Made by a program: the position numbers and the translations under genes | Notes under the pieces: generated by a model | Told to the model about the DNA's origin: nothing | The model's database searches: none | The model's input: only the letters and a program-made list of their open reading frames with translations | Shown here: one piece after another, positions 45,249-55,646 of the stretch | Numbering within the stretch: the stretch's first letter is position 1 | How the letters are laid out: each line of letters starts with the position of its first letter | Origin: Betaproteobacteria bacterium | Lineage (GTDB): Bacteria; Pseudomonadota; Gammaproteobacteria; Burkholderiales; Casimicrobiaceae | Assembly: GCA_016716425.1 (NCBI GenBank) | Contig: JADJWJ010000020.1 | Coordinates: 372,001 to 436,000, forward strand | Reading direction: 5' to 3' | DNA: 64,000 nt

Positions 45249-46169
45249 TCACGGCCCCGGCAGCGGCTCGCCGGCGCCCCGGCCCCGGCCGCGCCACGCG
45301 GCCAGCGCCTCGTTGGCAATGACGGCGGCGAGCACCAGCGCCCCGCCGGCAAGCGCGCTGCGGCCCGGATGCTCGCCCATCAGCACCCAGACCCACAGGG
45401 GCCCCAGGATCGGCTCGAGCAGCGCGAGCAGGCCCAACTCGGAGGCGGGCAGCGTGCGCGACGCGGCGGTCGCGAGCAGGCAGCCGGTGCCCAGCTGCAC
45501 GCAGCCCATGAACGCGAGGACCGCGAGGTCGCGCGGCGTGGCGGCGAACGGGCCCGCGAGCAGCCACGCCGGCAGCAGCGTCCACAGGCCGGCGATCATC
45601 ACCATCGGCAGCATGTCCACCGTCGCGTGGAATTTGCGCAGCACGGTGAGCTGCGCGGCGAAGCACACGGACACGCCGAGCGCCAGCAGGTTGCCCACCA
45701 ACTGTCCTGCGTCGGCGGTGCCGCCGAACATCACCAGGATGCCCGCGAACGCGATCCCCATCGCCAGCCACGTGCGCACGGCGACCGGTTCCCGCAGAAA
45801 GACGAGCGAGGCGATGGCCGCGAGGAACGGCGACACGCTCATCAGCACGAACGTGTTGGCGACGGTGGTGCGCGTCAGCGACCCGATGAAAAAGAAGAAC
45901 GTACCGGCGAGGAAGAGGCCGGCGACGATTCCCGGCCAGCCTGCGGCGCGCACGGCGGCCGGCATGCCGCGGCCGTGCATCGCGGAGAGGACGACGGCGA
46001 CGAACCCGGTCATGAACAGCGACCGCCAGAACACGATCTCCCACGCGTTGGTGATCGAGAGCTGGCGGACGAGCAGGCCGCCGGTCGACCAGCAGACGGC
46101 GGCGACGATCATGAACAGCACCGCGCGGCGGTGGCGGGCGGCAGGCGCGGACGTGGCTGCGGCAGACAT
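45249..46169 (-). CDS. EamA/DMT-family permease
   Basis: The 306-residue protein has ten predicted helices in two EamA repeats (about residues 14-145 and 160-295). The second repeat carries the conserved LEPILGPLWVWVLMGEHP motif. It is a drug/metabolite exporter, possibly of amino acids or related compounds; substrate not assignable. The start is ATG 46169. A TTAACC/GGTTAA palindrome (46268-46283) lies about 100 bases upstream, a possible operator. Confidence 0.9.
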   Translation of the reverse strand: MSAAATSAPAARHRRAVLFMIVAAVCWSTGGLLVRQLSITNAWEIVFWRSLFMTGFVAVVLSAMHGRGMPAAVRAAGWPGIVAGLFLAGTFFFFIGSLTRTTVANTFVLMSVSPFLAAIASLVFLREPVAVRTWLAMGIAFAGILVMFGGTADAGQLVGNLLALGVSVCFAAQLTVLRKFHATVDMLPMVMIAGLWTLLPAWLLAGPFAATPRDLAVLAFMGCVQLGTGCLLATAASRTLPASELGLLALLEPILGPLWVWVLMGEHPGRSALAGGALVLAAVIANEALAAWRGRGRGAGEPLPGP

Positions 46170-46323
46170 CGGGTGAGGGTGGGCGGCAGCAGGCGGCGAG
46201 GAGTCGCGCCAAACAAAAACGCCGGGTTCGCGTGCGGCGAACACCGGCATCGACAGGGAAACCGCAATTAACCAGAAGGTTAACGCAGCGCTCCCGGGTT
46301 GTAAAGCCGGCGCGGCGCCTGCG

Positions 46324-46788
46324 CTACGTCGAGGCGGGCGCGGCCGCCGGGAAGTCTGCCGCGAAGTCCCGGCCCATCGCTGCCGCGATGCGCGCGAAGT
46401 CCTCCTCCGGGACGCGCAGGAAGCCGAAGCGGAAGGCGGCGCCCCAGTGGTCCTTGCTGCGAATGAACGTGAGGGCGCCGATGAGCGGCCTGACCGGCAC
46501 CGCGCGCGACGGCAGGTAGTCCACGGCGCGCCGGAATGGCGGGAACGGCGCGCCGTCGCCCGCCTGCCGGATCCCGCCGGCGGCGACGCGGCCGATGGCC
46601 GTGAACGCCTGCAGCGGCGGGCCGTCCGGCCACGTGGCGCGCGGCGAGTAGTACGCGAGGCCGTCGCCCTCGCGCATCCGCTCGAGCGGCCCCGCCTTGC
46701 CGTGGTTGAGCTGGGCGAAGCCGCCGGCCACGCCCGCGGCGACGTGGTCTTGCGCAACGACGCCGATCCAGTAGTTGCGGGAATTCAT
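46324..46788 (-). CDS. EVE (PUA-like) domain protein
   Basis: The 154-residue protein is a single EVE domain: it opens with YWIGVVAQDHVAAG, includes a GDGLAYYSPR segment and ends in the RSKDHWGAAFRFGFLRVPEED block. EVE domains belong to the PUA superfamily and in several systems bind modified bases in nucleic acids; as a stand-alone bacterial protein the function is not established. No restriction or defence gene is adjacent. Confidence 0.88.
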   Translation of the reverse strand: MNSRNYWIGVVAQDHVAAGVAGGFAQLNHGKAGPLERMREGDGLAYYSPRATWPDGPPLQAFTAIGRVAAGGIRQAGDGAPFPPFRRAVDYLPSRAVPVRPLIGALTFIRSKDHWGAAFRFGFLRVPEEDFARIAAAMGRDFAADFPAAAPAST

Positions 46789-46880
46789 GGCGGGTTCACG
46801 GTGCCGGAAGGAATGCGCGCAGCGTAGAGGCGCCGGGCGCCGCCCGCACTACGACGTTCGGACGAGGCCGCGGGCACGCG

Positions 46881-46886
46881 TAAAAT
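46881..46886 (+). promoter_or_regulatory. Probable -10 of the dehydrogenase operon
   Basis: TAAAAT (46881-46886, 5 of 6 matches) stands out in GC-rich sequence 28 bases before the ATG of the tartrate dehydrogenase-like gene. The -35 (TTCGGA around 46857, 18-base spacing) is weak. Confidence 0.45.
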
Positions 46887-46913
46887 CGCAGTTTTGGCCC
46901 CGGGAAGCGGACC

Positions 46914-47978
46914 ATGACCGCGCACAGGATCGCCGTGATCGCCGGCGACGGCATCGGCAAGGAGGTCATGCCGGAAGGCATGCGCGTGGTCGAGTCGGCG
47001 GCGCGCAAGTTCGGCATCGCGCTCGCGCCGACGGCGTTCGACTGGAGCTGCGATTACTACGCGAAGCACGGGAAGATGATGCCCGACGACTGGTTCGCGC
47101 AGCTGTCCGCGTTCGAGGCGATCTACTACGGCGCGGTCGGCTGGCCCGCCACCGTGCCCGACCACGTGTCGCTGTGGGGCTCGCTCATCCTGTTCCGCCG
47201 CCAGTTCGACCAGTACGTGAACCTGCGCCCGTGCAAGCTGATGCCCGGCATCCCGTCGCCGCTCGCCAACCGCAAGCCCGGCGACATCGACTTCGTCGTC
47301 GTCCGCGAGAACACCGAAGGCGAGTATTCGTCGGTCGGCGGCCGCATGTACGAAGGCACCGAGCGCGAGATCGTGTTCCAGCAGTCGGTGTTCTCGCGCA
47401 AGGGCGTCGACCGCGTGCTGCGCTTCGCGTTCGACCACGCGCGCACGCGCGCGGCGAAGCACGTGACGTCGGCGACCAAGTCGAACGGCATCTCGATCAC
47501 GATGCCGTACTGGGACGAGCGGTTCCGCGCGGTCGCCGCCGACTATCCGGACATCCGCGCCGACCAGTACCACATCGACATCCTGTCCGCGCACTTCGTG
47601 CAGCGGCCCGAGCGATTCGACGTCGTCGTCGCGTCCAACCTGTTCGGCGACATCCTGTCGGACCTGGGGCCGGCCGTCTGCGGCACGATCGGCATCGCGC
47701 CGTCGGCAAATCTGAACCCGGAGCGCGCGTTTCCGTCGCTGTTCGAGCCGGTGCACGGTTCCGCGCCGGACATCGCGGGCCGCGGCATCGCCAACCCGAT
47801 CGGGCAGATCTGGTCGGGCGCGCTGATGCTCGATTTCCTGGGGTACAAGGACGCTTCGGCGGCGATCGTCGCCGCGATCGAGCGCGTGCTGGCCGACCCG
47901 GGCGCGCCGCGCACGCCGGACCTCGGCGGGCGCGCGACGACGGCCGACCTGGGCCGCGCGGTCGCCGACGCGCTCTGA
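46914..47978 (+). CDS. Tartrate dehydrogenase-type oxidative decarboxylase
   Basis: The 354-residue protein belongs to the isocitrate/isopropylmalate dehydrogenase family. It has the family nucleotide- and metal-site pattern: VRENTEGEYSSVGGR (residues about 125-139), a KSNGI lysine motif, NLFGDILSDLGP and EPVHGSAPDI. The length and NLRPCKLMPG substrate segment match tartrate dehydrogenase (TtuC) rather than LeuB, so tartrate/malate oxidation is the best guess. The gene is followed 11 bases later by a Bug-receptor fragment, consistent with an organic-acid cluster. Confidence 0.85.
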   Translation: MTAHRIAVIAGDGIGKEVMPEGMRVVESAARKFGIALAPTAFDWSCDYYAKHGKMMPDDWFAQLSAFEAIYYGAVGWPATVPDHVSLWGSLILFRRQFDQYVNLRPCKLMPGIPSPLANRKPGDIDFVVVRENTEGEYSSVGGRMYEGTEREIVFQQSVFSRKGVDRVLRFAFDHARTRAAKHVTSATKSNGISITMPYWDERFRAVAADYPDIRADQYHIDILSAHFVQRPERFDVVVASNLFGDILSDLGPAVCGTIGIAPSANLNPERAFPSLFEPVHGSAPDIAGRGIANPIGQIWSGALMLDFLGYKDASAAIVAAIERVLADPGAPRTPDLGGRATTADLGRAVADAL

Positions 47979-47989
47979 CGGAGCTTCCG

Positions 47990-48833
47990 ATGCGCCGCCC
48001 CGGACTCCCGCGTGCGCTCGGCCGCTGCCTGGGCGCGGTTGCCGCCGCACTCGCGCTCGCCGCCGCCCCGGCCCGCGCCGACTATCCCGACCGACCGATC
48101 CACCTCGTCGTGCCGTTCCCCGCCGGCGGCGGCGCCGACGTCCTCGCGCGCACGATCATGCCGCGCGTCGCGCGCGAGTTGGGCACGACGATCGTCATCG
48201 AGAACCGCCCGGGCGCCGGCGGCAACGTCGGCGCCGAGCACGTCGCGCGCGCGGCGCCCGACGGCTACACGCTGCTGTACGGCACCAACGGCACGCACGC
48301 GATCAACCGGGCGCTGTACGCGAGCATCCCGTTCGACCCCGTGCGCGACTTCGCCCCGGTGTCGCGGATGACGCAGATCGCGGCGCTGGTCGTCGTCTAC
48401 CCGGGCCTGCCGGTCGCGACGGTCGCCGAGCTGGTCGCGTACGCCAGGGCCAATCCCGGCCGTGTCTTCTTCGCGTCGGCCGGCAACGGCACGACGTCGC
48501 ACCTGGCGGGCGAGATGTTCAAGACCGTCGCGCAGGTCGACCTCGTGCACACGCCGTACCGCGGCGGCGCGCTGGCCGCGAACGACCTCATGGGCGGCCA
48601 CGTCGCGATGATGATCGACGTGATGCCGAACGTGCTGCCGCTCGCGAAGGGCGGGAAGCTGCGTGCGCTCGCGGTGACCACGGCGGCGCGGGTGCCCGCG
48701 GCGCCCGACATTCCGACGGTCGCGGAGTCGGGCCTGCCCGGCTTCGAGGTGTCGGCGTGGGACGGGATTCTCGCGCCGGCGGGCACGCCGCCCGCCGCGA
48801 TCGACCGGCTGAACGCGGCGATCCGCGACGGTC
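47990..48833 (+). pseudogene. Bug-family receptor truncated at its 3' end
   Basis: From ATG 47990 the frame encodes a signal peptide (cleaved after ALA-ARA near residue 30) and a Bug/TctC-type solute-binding protein with VPFPAGGGADVLA, ENRPGAGGNVG and DGYTLLYGTNGT. Similarity stops at residue 280 (AIDRLNAAIRD), about 40-50 residues short of the usual length. The frame then runs on through menB and menE out of phase, so the true end is missing. A deletion between the receptor gene and menB is the simplest explanation. Such receptors bind carboxylic acids, matching the dehydrogenase next to it. Left as is, a misfolded fusion would be made. Confidence 0.8.
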
Positions 48834-48893
48834 GTGACCAGCCCCGCAAGGCCGGACGCCAAGATAGACCTGGGCGAACGACGGGAGCCATCG

Positions 48894-49736
48894 ATGCCGC
48901 AGCAGGAATTGCCGACCGTCCCCACGTGGAACGACGTCCCGGGCTACCGGGACATCCTCTACGCCAAGACCGCCGAGGGCATCGCCAAGATCACGATCAA
49001 CCGGCCCGAGGTGCGCAACGCGTTCCGCCCGGAGACCGTGCAGGAGATGGAGCGGGCGTTCGCCGACGCGCGCGACGACGCGAACATCGGCGTGATCGTG
49101 CTGACCGGGCAGGGACGCGAGGCGTTCTGCTCGGGCGGCGACCAGCGCGTGCGCGGCGACGGCGGCTACGTCGGCGGCGACGGCGTGCCGCGCCTGAACG
49201 TGCTCGACCTGCAGCGGCAGATCCGCACGCTGCCGAAGCCGGTCGTCGCGATGGTCGCCGGTTACGCGATCGGCGGCGGCCACGTGCTGCACATGATGTG
49301 CGACCTGACGATCGCCGCGGACAACGCGCGCTTCGGCCAGACCGGTCCACGCGTCGGCAGCTTCGACGGTGGCTACGGCGCCGCGTACATGGCGCGCATC
49401 GTCGGGCAGAAGAAGGCGCGCGAGATCTGGTTCCTGTGCCGGCAGTACGACGCGAAGCAGGCGCTCCACATGGGCCTCGTCAACTGCGTGGTGCCGTACG
49501 AGCGGCTGGAGGCGGAGACCGTGCAGTGGTGCCGCGAGATGCTCGCGAACAGTCCGATCGCGCTGCGCTGCCTCAAGGCGGCGCTCAATGCCGACTGCGA
49601 CGGGCAGGCGGGCCTGCAGGAGCTGGCCGGCAACGCGACCCTGCTCTACTACCTGTCGGAAGAGGGGAAGGAAGGCAGGAACGCGTACCTCGAGAAGCGG
49701 CGGCCGGACTTCCGGAAGTTCCGGCGGCTGCCGTAG
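48894..49736 (+). CDS. menB: 1,4-dihydroxy-2-naphthoyl-CoA synthase MenB
   Basis: MenB closes the naphthoate ring in menaquinone synthesis. The 280-residue protein is very close to E. coli MenB over its C-terminal half: QTGPRVGSFDGGYGAAYMA, REIWFLCRQYDAKQAL and LRCLKAALNADCDGQAG. The start is ATG 48894 with GGGAG at 48883-48887; the frame extends upstream to 48834, but that part lies in the deleted-receptor region. The next gene encodes MenE, so the pair is functionally coherent. Other men genes (menF, D, H, C, A) are not in the window. Menaquinone is uncommon in betaproteobacteria, which makes the pair notable. Confidence 0.95.
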   Translation: MPQQELPTVPTWNDVPGYRDILYAKTAEGIAKITINRPEVRNAFRPETVQEMERAFADARDDANIGVIVLTGQGREAFCSGGDQRVRGDGGYVGGDGVPRLNVLDLQRQIRTLPKPVVAMVAGYAIGGGHVLHMMCDLTIAADNARFGQTGPRVGSFDGGYGAAYMARIVGQKKAREIWFLCRQYDAKQALHMGLVNCVVPYERLEAETVQWCREMLANSPIALRCLKAALNADCDGQAGLQELAGNATLLYYLSEEGKEGRNAYLEKRRPDFRKFRRLP

Positions 49737-49760
49737 CGCGCGCGGCGCCGGCTCGCGACG

Positions 49761-51092
<1,332 letters not shown>

Positions 51093-51222
51093 ACGCGATC
51101 ACGACCCGCGTCGCGATCCGTGCGACGTGCGGGCGCGGCCTAAGGCGTTTGTGGCACGATTCGGGGAACGGACGCCATTTCCCCGTCGGGATCGGACGTT
51201 CATGGCAGACAGGGAGAGAGCA

Positions 51223-52827
51223 ATGGCGCTGACGATCGGTGTTCCCCGCGAGGTCCAGCCCGGCGAGAAGCGGGTCGCCACGGTGCCCGAGGTGGTCGCG
51301 AAGCTCGTCAAGCAGGGGTTCCGCGTTGCGGTCGAGGCCGGGGCGGGCGATGCCGCGCAGATCAGCGACGACGCCTATCGCGCGGCGGGGGCCGAGGTCG
51401 TCGCCGCGCGCGCGGCGCTGTGGTCGCAGGCCGACATCGTCTTCAAGGTGCGCGCGCCCGACTCGACCGAGATCGGGTTGCTGCGCGAAGGCGGCACGCT
51501 GGTCAGCTTCATCTGGCCGGCGCAGAACCCGGACCTGCTGCAAGCGCTCGCCGCGAAAAAGGCGACCGTGCTCGCGATGGACAGCGTGCCGCGGATCTCG
51601 CGCGCGCAAAAGCTCGACGCGCTGTCGTCGATGGCCAACATCGCCGGGTACCGCGCGGTGATCGAGGCGGCGCACCACTTCGGCCGCTTCTTCACCGGCT
51701 CCATCACGGCGGCGGGCAAGGTGCCCCCGGCGAAGGTCTTCGTCATCGGCGCGGGTGTGGCGGGCCTCGCGGCGATCGGCACTGCCACGGGACTCGGCGC
51801 GATCGTGCGCGCGAACGACACGCGGCCGGAGGTCGCCGACCAGGTGAAGTCGATGGGCGGCGAGTTCGTCTTCGTCGACTACCAGGAGGAGGGCAGCGGC
51901 GTGGGCGGCTACGCCAAGGTGATGAGCGAAGGCTTCCAGAAGGCGCAGCGCGAGACCTTCGCGCAGCAGGCGAAGGACGTCGACATCATCATCACGACCG
52001 CGCTGATCCCGGGCAAGCCGGCGCCGCGGCTCATCACCGAGGAGATGGTGCGGTCGATGAAGCAGGGCAGCGTCATCGTCGACATGGCGGCCGAGCAGGG
52101 CGGCAACTGCGAGCTGACCGTGCCCGGCGAGGTCGTCGTCCGCCACGGCGTCACGATCATCGGCTACGCCGACCTGCCGAGCCGGCTCGCCAAGCAGGCG
52201 TCCACGCTCTACGCGACCAACCTGCTGCGCCTCGTCGAGGACATGGTCAAGACGAAGAGCATCGACAACGATGCCGTCAACGTCGACATGAACGACGAGG
52301 TGCTGCGCGGGACGACCGTGATCGACAAGGGCCAGGTGACCTGGCCGCCGCCGCCGCCCAAGCTCTCCGCCGCCCCGCCGGCTGCCGCCAAGGCCGCTGG
52401 CGCCGTCGCGCCGCCGAAGGCGCACGGCCACGGCAAGCCGAGCGGCGCGATGCCGCCGGCCAAGGCGGCGTTCGTCTTCGGCGTGGGCGCGCTTCTGTTC
52501 CTGCTGATCGGCGCCTACGCGCCGCACTCGTTCCTCGGCCACTTCACCGTGTTCGTGCTCGCGTGCTTCGTCGGCTACATGGTCGTGTGGAACGTGACGC
52601 CCGCGCTGCACACGCCGCTGATGAGCGTGACCAACGCGGTCTCCAGCATCATCGCGATCGGCGCGCTGGTCCAGATCGCGCCCGACCTGACGCAGATCTC
52701 CGCGGACCTCACGCGGCCCAACGAGTGGATCCGCTGGCTGTCGGTCGCCGCGATCGTGCTCGCCACGATCAACATGTTCGGCGGCTTCGCGGTGACGCGG
52801 CGCATGCTGGAAATGTTCCGCAAGTAG
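51223..52827 (+). CDS. pntA: NAD(P) transhydrogenase subunit alpha PntA
   Basis: PntA with PntB couples proton translocation to hydride transfer between NADH and NADP. The 534-residue protein has both the alanine-dehydrogenase-like dI domain (VPREVQPGEKRVATVP; nucleotide loop GAGVAGLAAIGTA) and a C-terminal dII part with three to four membrane helices (about residues 410-510). It is the long, fused form of alpha, as in E. coli. An in-frame ATG at 51202 is upstream, but the strong AGGGAGAGAG site favours 51223. pntB follows after nine bases. Confidence 0.94.
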   Translation: MALTIGVPREVQPGEKRVATVPEVVAKLVKQGFRVAVEAGAGDAAQISDDAYRAAGAEVVAARAALWSQADIVFKVRAPDSTEIGLLREGGTLVSFIWPAQNPDLLQALAAKKATVLAMDSVPRISRAQKLDALSSMANIAGYRAVIEAAHHFGRFFTGSITAAGKVPPAKVFVIGAGVAGLAAIGTATGLGAIVRANDTRPEVADQVKSMGGEFVFVDYQEEGSGVGGYAKVMSEGFQKAQRETFAQQAKDVDIIITTALIPGKPAPRLITEEMVRSMKQGSVIVDMAAEQGGNCELTVPGEVVVRHGVTIIGYADLPSRLAKQASTLYATNLLRLVEDMVKTKSIDNDAVNVDMNDEVLRGTTVIDKGQVTWPPPPPKLSAAPPAAAKAAGAVAPPKAHGHGKPSGAMPPAKAAFVFGVGALLFLLIGAYAPHSFLGHFTVFVLACFVGYMVVWNVTPALHTPLMSVTNAVSSIIAIGALVQIAPDLTQISADLTRPNEWIRWLSVAAIVLATINMFGGFAVTRRMLEMFRK

Positions 52828-52836
52828 GGGGCCGCC

Positions 52837-54258
52837 ATGTCGATCAGCCTGTCCACGGTCTTCTACCTCGGCGCGACCATCCTGTTCGTCCTCTGTCTCG
52901 GCGGGCTCTCGAACCCGGAGACCTCGCGGCGCGGCAACCTCTACGGCATGGTCGGCATGGCGGTCGCCGTGCTGGCCACCGTGTTCGGCCCGCACGTGAC
53001 GGCCGGCGGGTTGCCGTACATCGTCGCGGCGATGGTCGTCGGCGCGGCGATCGGGCTCTACGCGGCGCGCGTCGTCAAGATGACGCAGATGCCGGAGCTG
53101 GTGGCGCTGATGCACAGCCTCGTCGGCCTCGCCGCGATGCTGGTCGGCTACGCCAACTTCATCGACCCGGCCGTGTCGGCGAAGTTGACGCCGGCCGAGC
53201 GCGCGATCCACGAAATCGAGATGTACCTGGGCGTGCTGATCGGCGCGGTGACGTTCTCAGGCTCCGTGATCGCCTTCGGCAAGCTGTCGGGGCGGATTTC
53301 CGGCAAGCCGATGCTGCTGCCGGGGCGCCACTGGATCAACCTGGCCGGCCTCGTCCTCGTCGTCTGGTTCGGCTACCGGTTCGTCGCGGCCCACGGCGTG
53401 GCCGAGGGCATGGTGCCGATGATCGTGATGACCGTCGTCGCGCTGCTCTTCGGCGTGCACATGGTGATGGCGATCGGCGGGGCCGACATGCCGGTCGTCG
53501 TGTCGATGCTCAACAGCTACTCGGGCTGGGCGGCCGCGGCGACGGGCTTCATGCTGTCCAACGACCTGCTGATCGTCGTCGGCGCGCTGGTGGGCTCGAG
53601 CGGCGCGATCCTGTCGTACATCATGTGCGCGGCGATGAACCGCAACTTCATCAGCGTGATCGCCGGCGGCTTCGGCACCGACAGCGGCGCGCCGGCGGCC
53701 GCGGGCGGCGGTGCGGGGGAGCCGGCGGGCGAGGTGGTCCCGATCTCGGCCGCCGAGACCGCCGAGCTCCTGCGCGAGGCCAAGAGCGTGATCGTCGTCC
53801 CCGGCTACGGCATGGCGGTCGCGCAGGCGCAGCACACGGTCTACGAGATCACGAAGGTGCTGCGCGAGCGCGGTGTGGCCGTCCGGTTCGGCATCCACCC
53901 GGTGGCGGGCCGCATGCCGGGCCACATGAACGTGCTGCTCGCCGAGGCCAAGGTGCCCTACGACATCGTGTTCGAGATGGACGAGTTGAACGCGGACTTT
54001 CCGGACACCGACGTCGCCATCGTCATCGGTGCGAACGACATCGTGAACCCGGCGGCGCAGGAGGATCCGGGCAGTCCGATCGCCGGCATGCCGGTGCTCG
54101 AGGTGTGGAAGGCGAAGACGTCGATCGTCATGAAGCGCAGCATGGCCTCCGGCTATGCGGGTGTGGACAATCCGCTGTTCTACAAGGACAACAACCGCAT
54201 GCTGTTCGGCGACGCGAAGAAGATGCTGGACGAGGTGCTGGCGGCGCTCAGGTCGTAA
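52837..54258 (+). CDS. pntB: NAD(P) transhydrogenase subunit beta PntB
   Basis: PntB contributes the remaining dII membrane helices and the NADP-binding dIII domain. The 473-residue protein has about eight or nine helices up to residue 275, then dIII with VIVVPGYGMAVAQAQ, the GIHPVAGRMPGHMNVLLAEA loop and KRSMASGYAGVDNPLF. It lies between pntA and a CoA-transferase gene that starts 10 bases after its stop. Confidence 0.96.
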   Translation: MSISLSTVFYLGATILFVLCLGGLSNPETSRRGNLYGMVGMAVAVLATVFGPHVTAGGLPYIVAAMVVGAAIGLYAARVVKMTQMPELVALMHSLVGLAAMLVGYANFIDPAVSAKLTPAERAIHEIEMYLGVLIGAVTFSGSVIAFGKLSGRISGKPMLLPGRHWINLAGLVLVVWFGYRFVAAHGVAEGMVPMIVMTVVALLFGVHMVMAIGGADMPVVVSMLNSYSGWAAAATGFMLSNDLLIVVGALVGSSGAILSYIMCAAMNRNFISVIAGGFGTDSGAPAAAGGGAGEPAGEVVPISAAETAELLREAKSVIVVPGYGMAVAQAQHTVYEITKVLRERGVAVRFGIHPVAGRMPGHMNVLLAEAKVPYDIVFEMDELNADFPDTDVAIVIGANDIVNPAAQEDPGSPIAGMPVLEVWKAKTSIVMKRSMASGYAGVDNPLFYKDNNRMLFGDAKKMLDEVLAALRS

Positions 54259-54268
54259 GCCTCCCGCT

Positions 54269-55501
54269 GTGCCCGGTCCGCTCGCCCACCTGACGGTCCT
54301 CGACCTGTCCCGCGTGCTCGCCGGGCCGTGGTGCACGCAGCTCTTCGCCGACCTGGGCGCGACCGTCATCAAGGTCGAGCGCCCCGGGACCGGCGACGAC
54401 ACGCGCGCGTGGGCGCCGCCGTACCTCAAGGACGCACACGGCCACGACACGTCCGAGTCGGCCTACTACCTCGCGTGCAACCGCGGCAAGCTGTCGGTCG
54501 CGATCGACTTCACGCGGCCGGAGGGGCGCGACCTCGTGCGCGACCTCGCGCAGCAGTGCGACGTGCTGATCGAGAACTTCAAGGTTGGCGGGCTCGCGAA
54601 GTACGGGCTCGACTACCCGAGCCTGGCCGCACTCGACCCGAAGCTCGTCTACGCGTCGATCACGGGCTTCGGGCAGAACGGCCCCTACGCCGAGCGCGCC
54701 GGCTACGACTTCATCATCCAGGGCATGAGCGGGTTCATGAGCGTGACCGGCGAGTGCGACGACCTCCCCGGCGGCGGGCCGCAGAAGGCCGGCATCGCGA
54801 TCACCGACATCGTGACCGGCATGTATGCGGCGGTCGCGATCCTCGCGGCGGTCGCGCACCGCGACCGCACCGGCCGCGGCCAGCACGTCGACTGCGCGCT
54901 GCTCGACTCCGCCGTCGCGATGATGGCGGTCATGAACATGAACTACCTCGTCACCGGCGCGCCGCCCGGCCGTGTGGGCAACGCGCACCCGAACATCGTG
55001 CCGTACCAGGCGTTCGCGTGCGCCGACGGCCACCTGATCCTCGCCGTCGGCAACGACGGCCAGTTCGCGAAGTTCTGCGCCGCCGCCGGCGTTCCGGAAT
55101 GGGCGGCCGACCCGCGCTTCACGAAGAACGTGGACCGCGTCCGCCATCGCGCCACGCTGGTGCCGATGGTCGCCGCGGTCGTGGCGACCCGGGCGCAGCA
55201 CGACTGGCTCGTGGCGCTCGAGGAGGCGGGCGTGCCGTGCGGACCGATCAACCGGCTCGACGCCGTGTTCGCCGACCCGCAGGTGCAGGCCCGCGGGCTG
55301 CGGCTCGATCTGCCGCACGCACTCGCCGGCCGCGTGCCGCAGGTCGGCCCGCCGTTCAAGCTTTCCGGCACGCCGGCCGTCCCCAGGCGTCCACCACCGC
55401 TGCTCGCCGAGCACACGCGTGAGGTGCTGCGCGAGCGGCTCGGCCTCGCCGATGCGGCGATCGCGCGTCTGGCCGACGCTGGCATCGTGGGGCTCGGATG
55501 A
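54269..55501 (+). CDS. CaiB/BaiF-family CoA-transferase
   Basis: The 410-residue type III CoA-transferase moves CoA between organic acids. The start is GTG 54269. Visible are the N-terminal LDLSRVLAGPWCTQ fold signature, CNRGKLSVAID and the likely catalytic Asp180 in AGIAITDIVTGM. The donor and acceptor are not identifiable. It begins 10 bases after pntB, so it may be co-transcribed, although no functional link is evident. Its stop codon lies in the first unit of a tandem repeat. Confidence 0.92.
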   Translation: MPGPLAHLTVLDLSRVLAGPWCTQLFADLGATVIKVERPGTGDDTRAWAPPYLKDAHGHDTSESAYYLACNRGKLSVAIDFTRPEGRDLVRDLAQQCDVLIENFKVGGLAKYGLDYPSLAALDPKLVYASITGFGQNGPYAERAGYDFIIQGMSGFMSVTGECDDLPGGGPQKAGIAITDIVTGMYAAVAILAAVAHRDRTGRGQHVDCALLDSAVAMMAVMNMNYLVTGAPPGRVGNAHPNIVPYQAFACADGHLILAVGNDGQFAKFCAAAGVPEWAADPRFTKNVDRVRHRATLVPMVAAVVATRAQHDWLVALEEAGVPCGPINRLDAVFADPQVQARGLRLDLPHALAGRVPQVGPPFKLSGTPAVPRRPPPLLAEHTREVLRERLGLADAAIARLADAGIVGLG

Positions 55502-55646
55502 GCGCCGCCGGGCCGTCCCAAGGCGCTCGCCCCCCGGGGGGGAGCGGCGCGCAGCGCCGCTCGGGGGGGGCCATGAGCGCCGCCGGGCCGTCCCAAGGCG
55601 CGCGCCCCCTGGGGGGGGCGGCGCGCAGCGCCGCTCGGGGGGGACC
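55498..55646. repeat. Two tandem GC-rich repeat units before the CPBP gene
   Basis: A unit beginning ATGAGCGCCGCCGGGCCGTC is present at 55498-55572 (75 bases) and 55573-55646 (74 bases). Each contains a CCCC/GGGG palindrome and GCGGCGCGCAGCGCCGC, and ends at an ATG. The third ATG in this series is the start of the CPBP gene at 55647. The unit is related to dispersed repeats common in Burkholderiales genomes. It forms strong hairpins just before a long gene. Confidence 0.8.

Noticed and set aside
55498..55646. Short open frames within the tandem repeat as small genes
   Set aside because: They consist of Arg/Pro/Gly-rich translations of the repeat in changing frames, with no ribosome site and no conserved frame.
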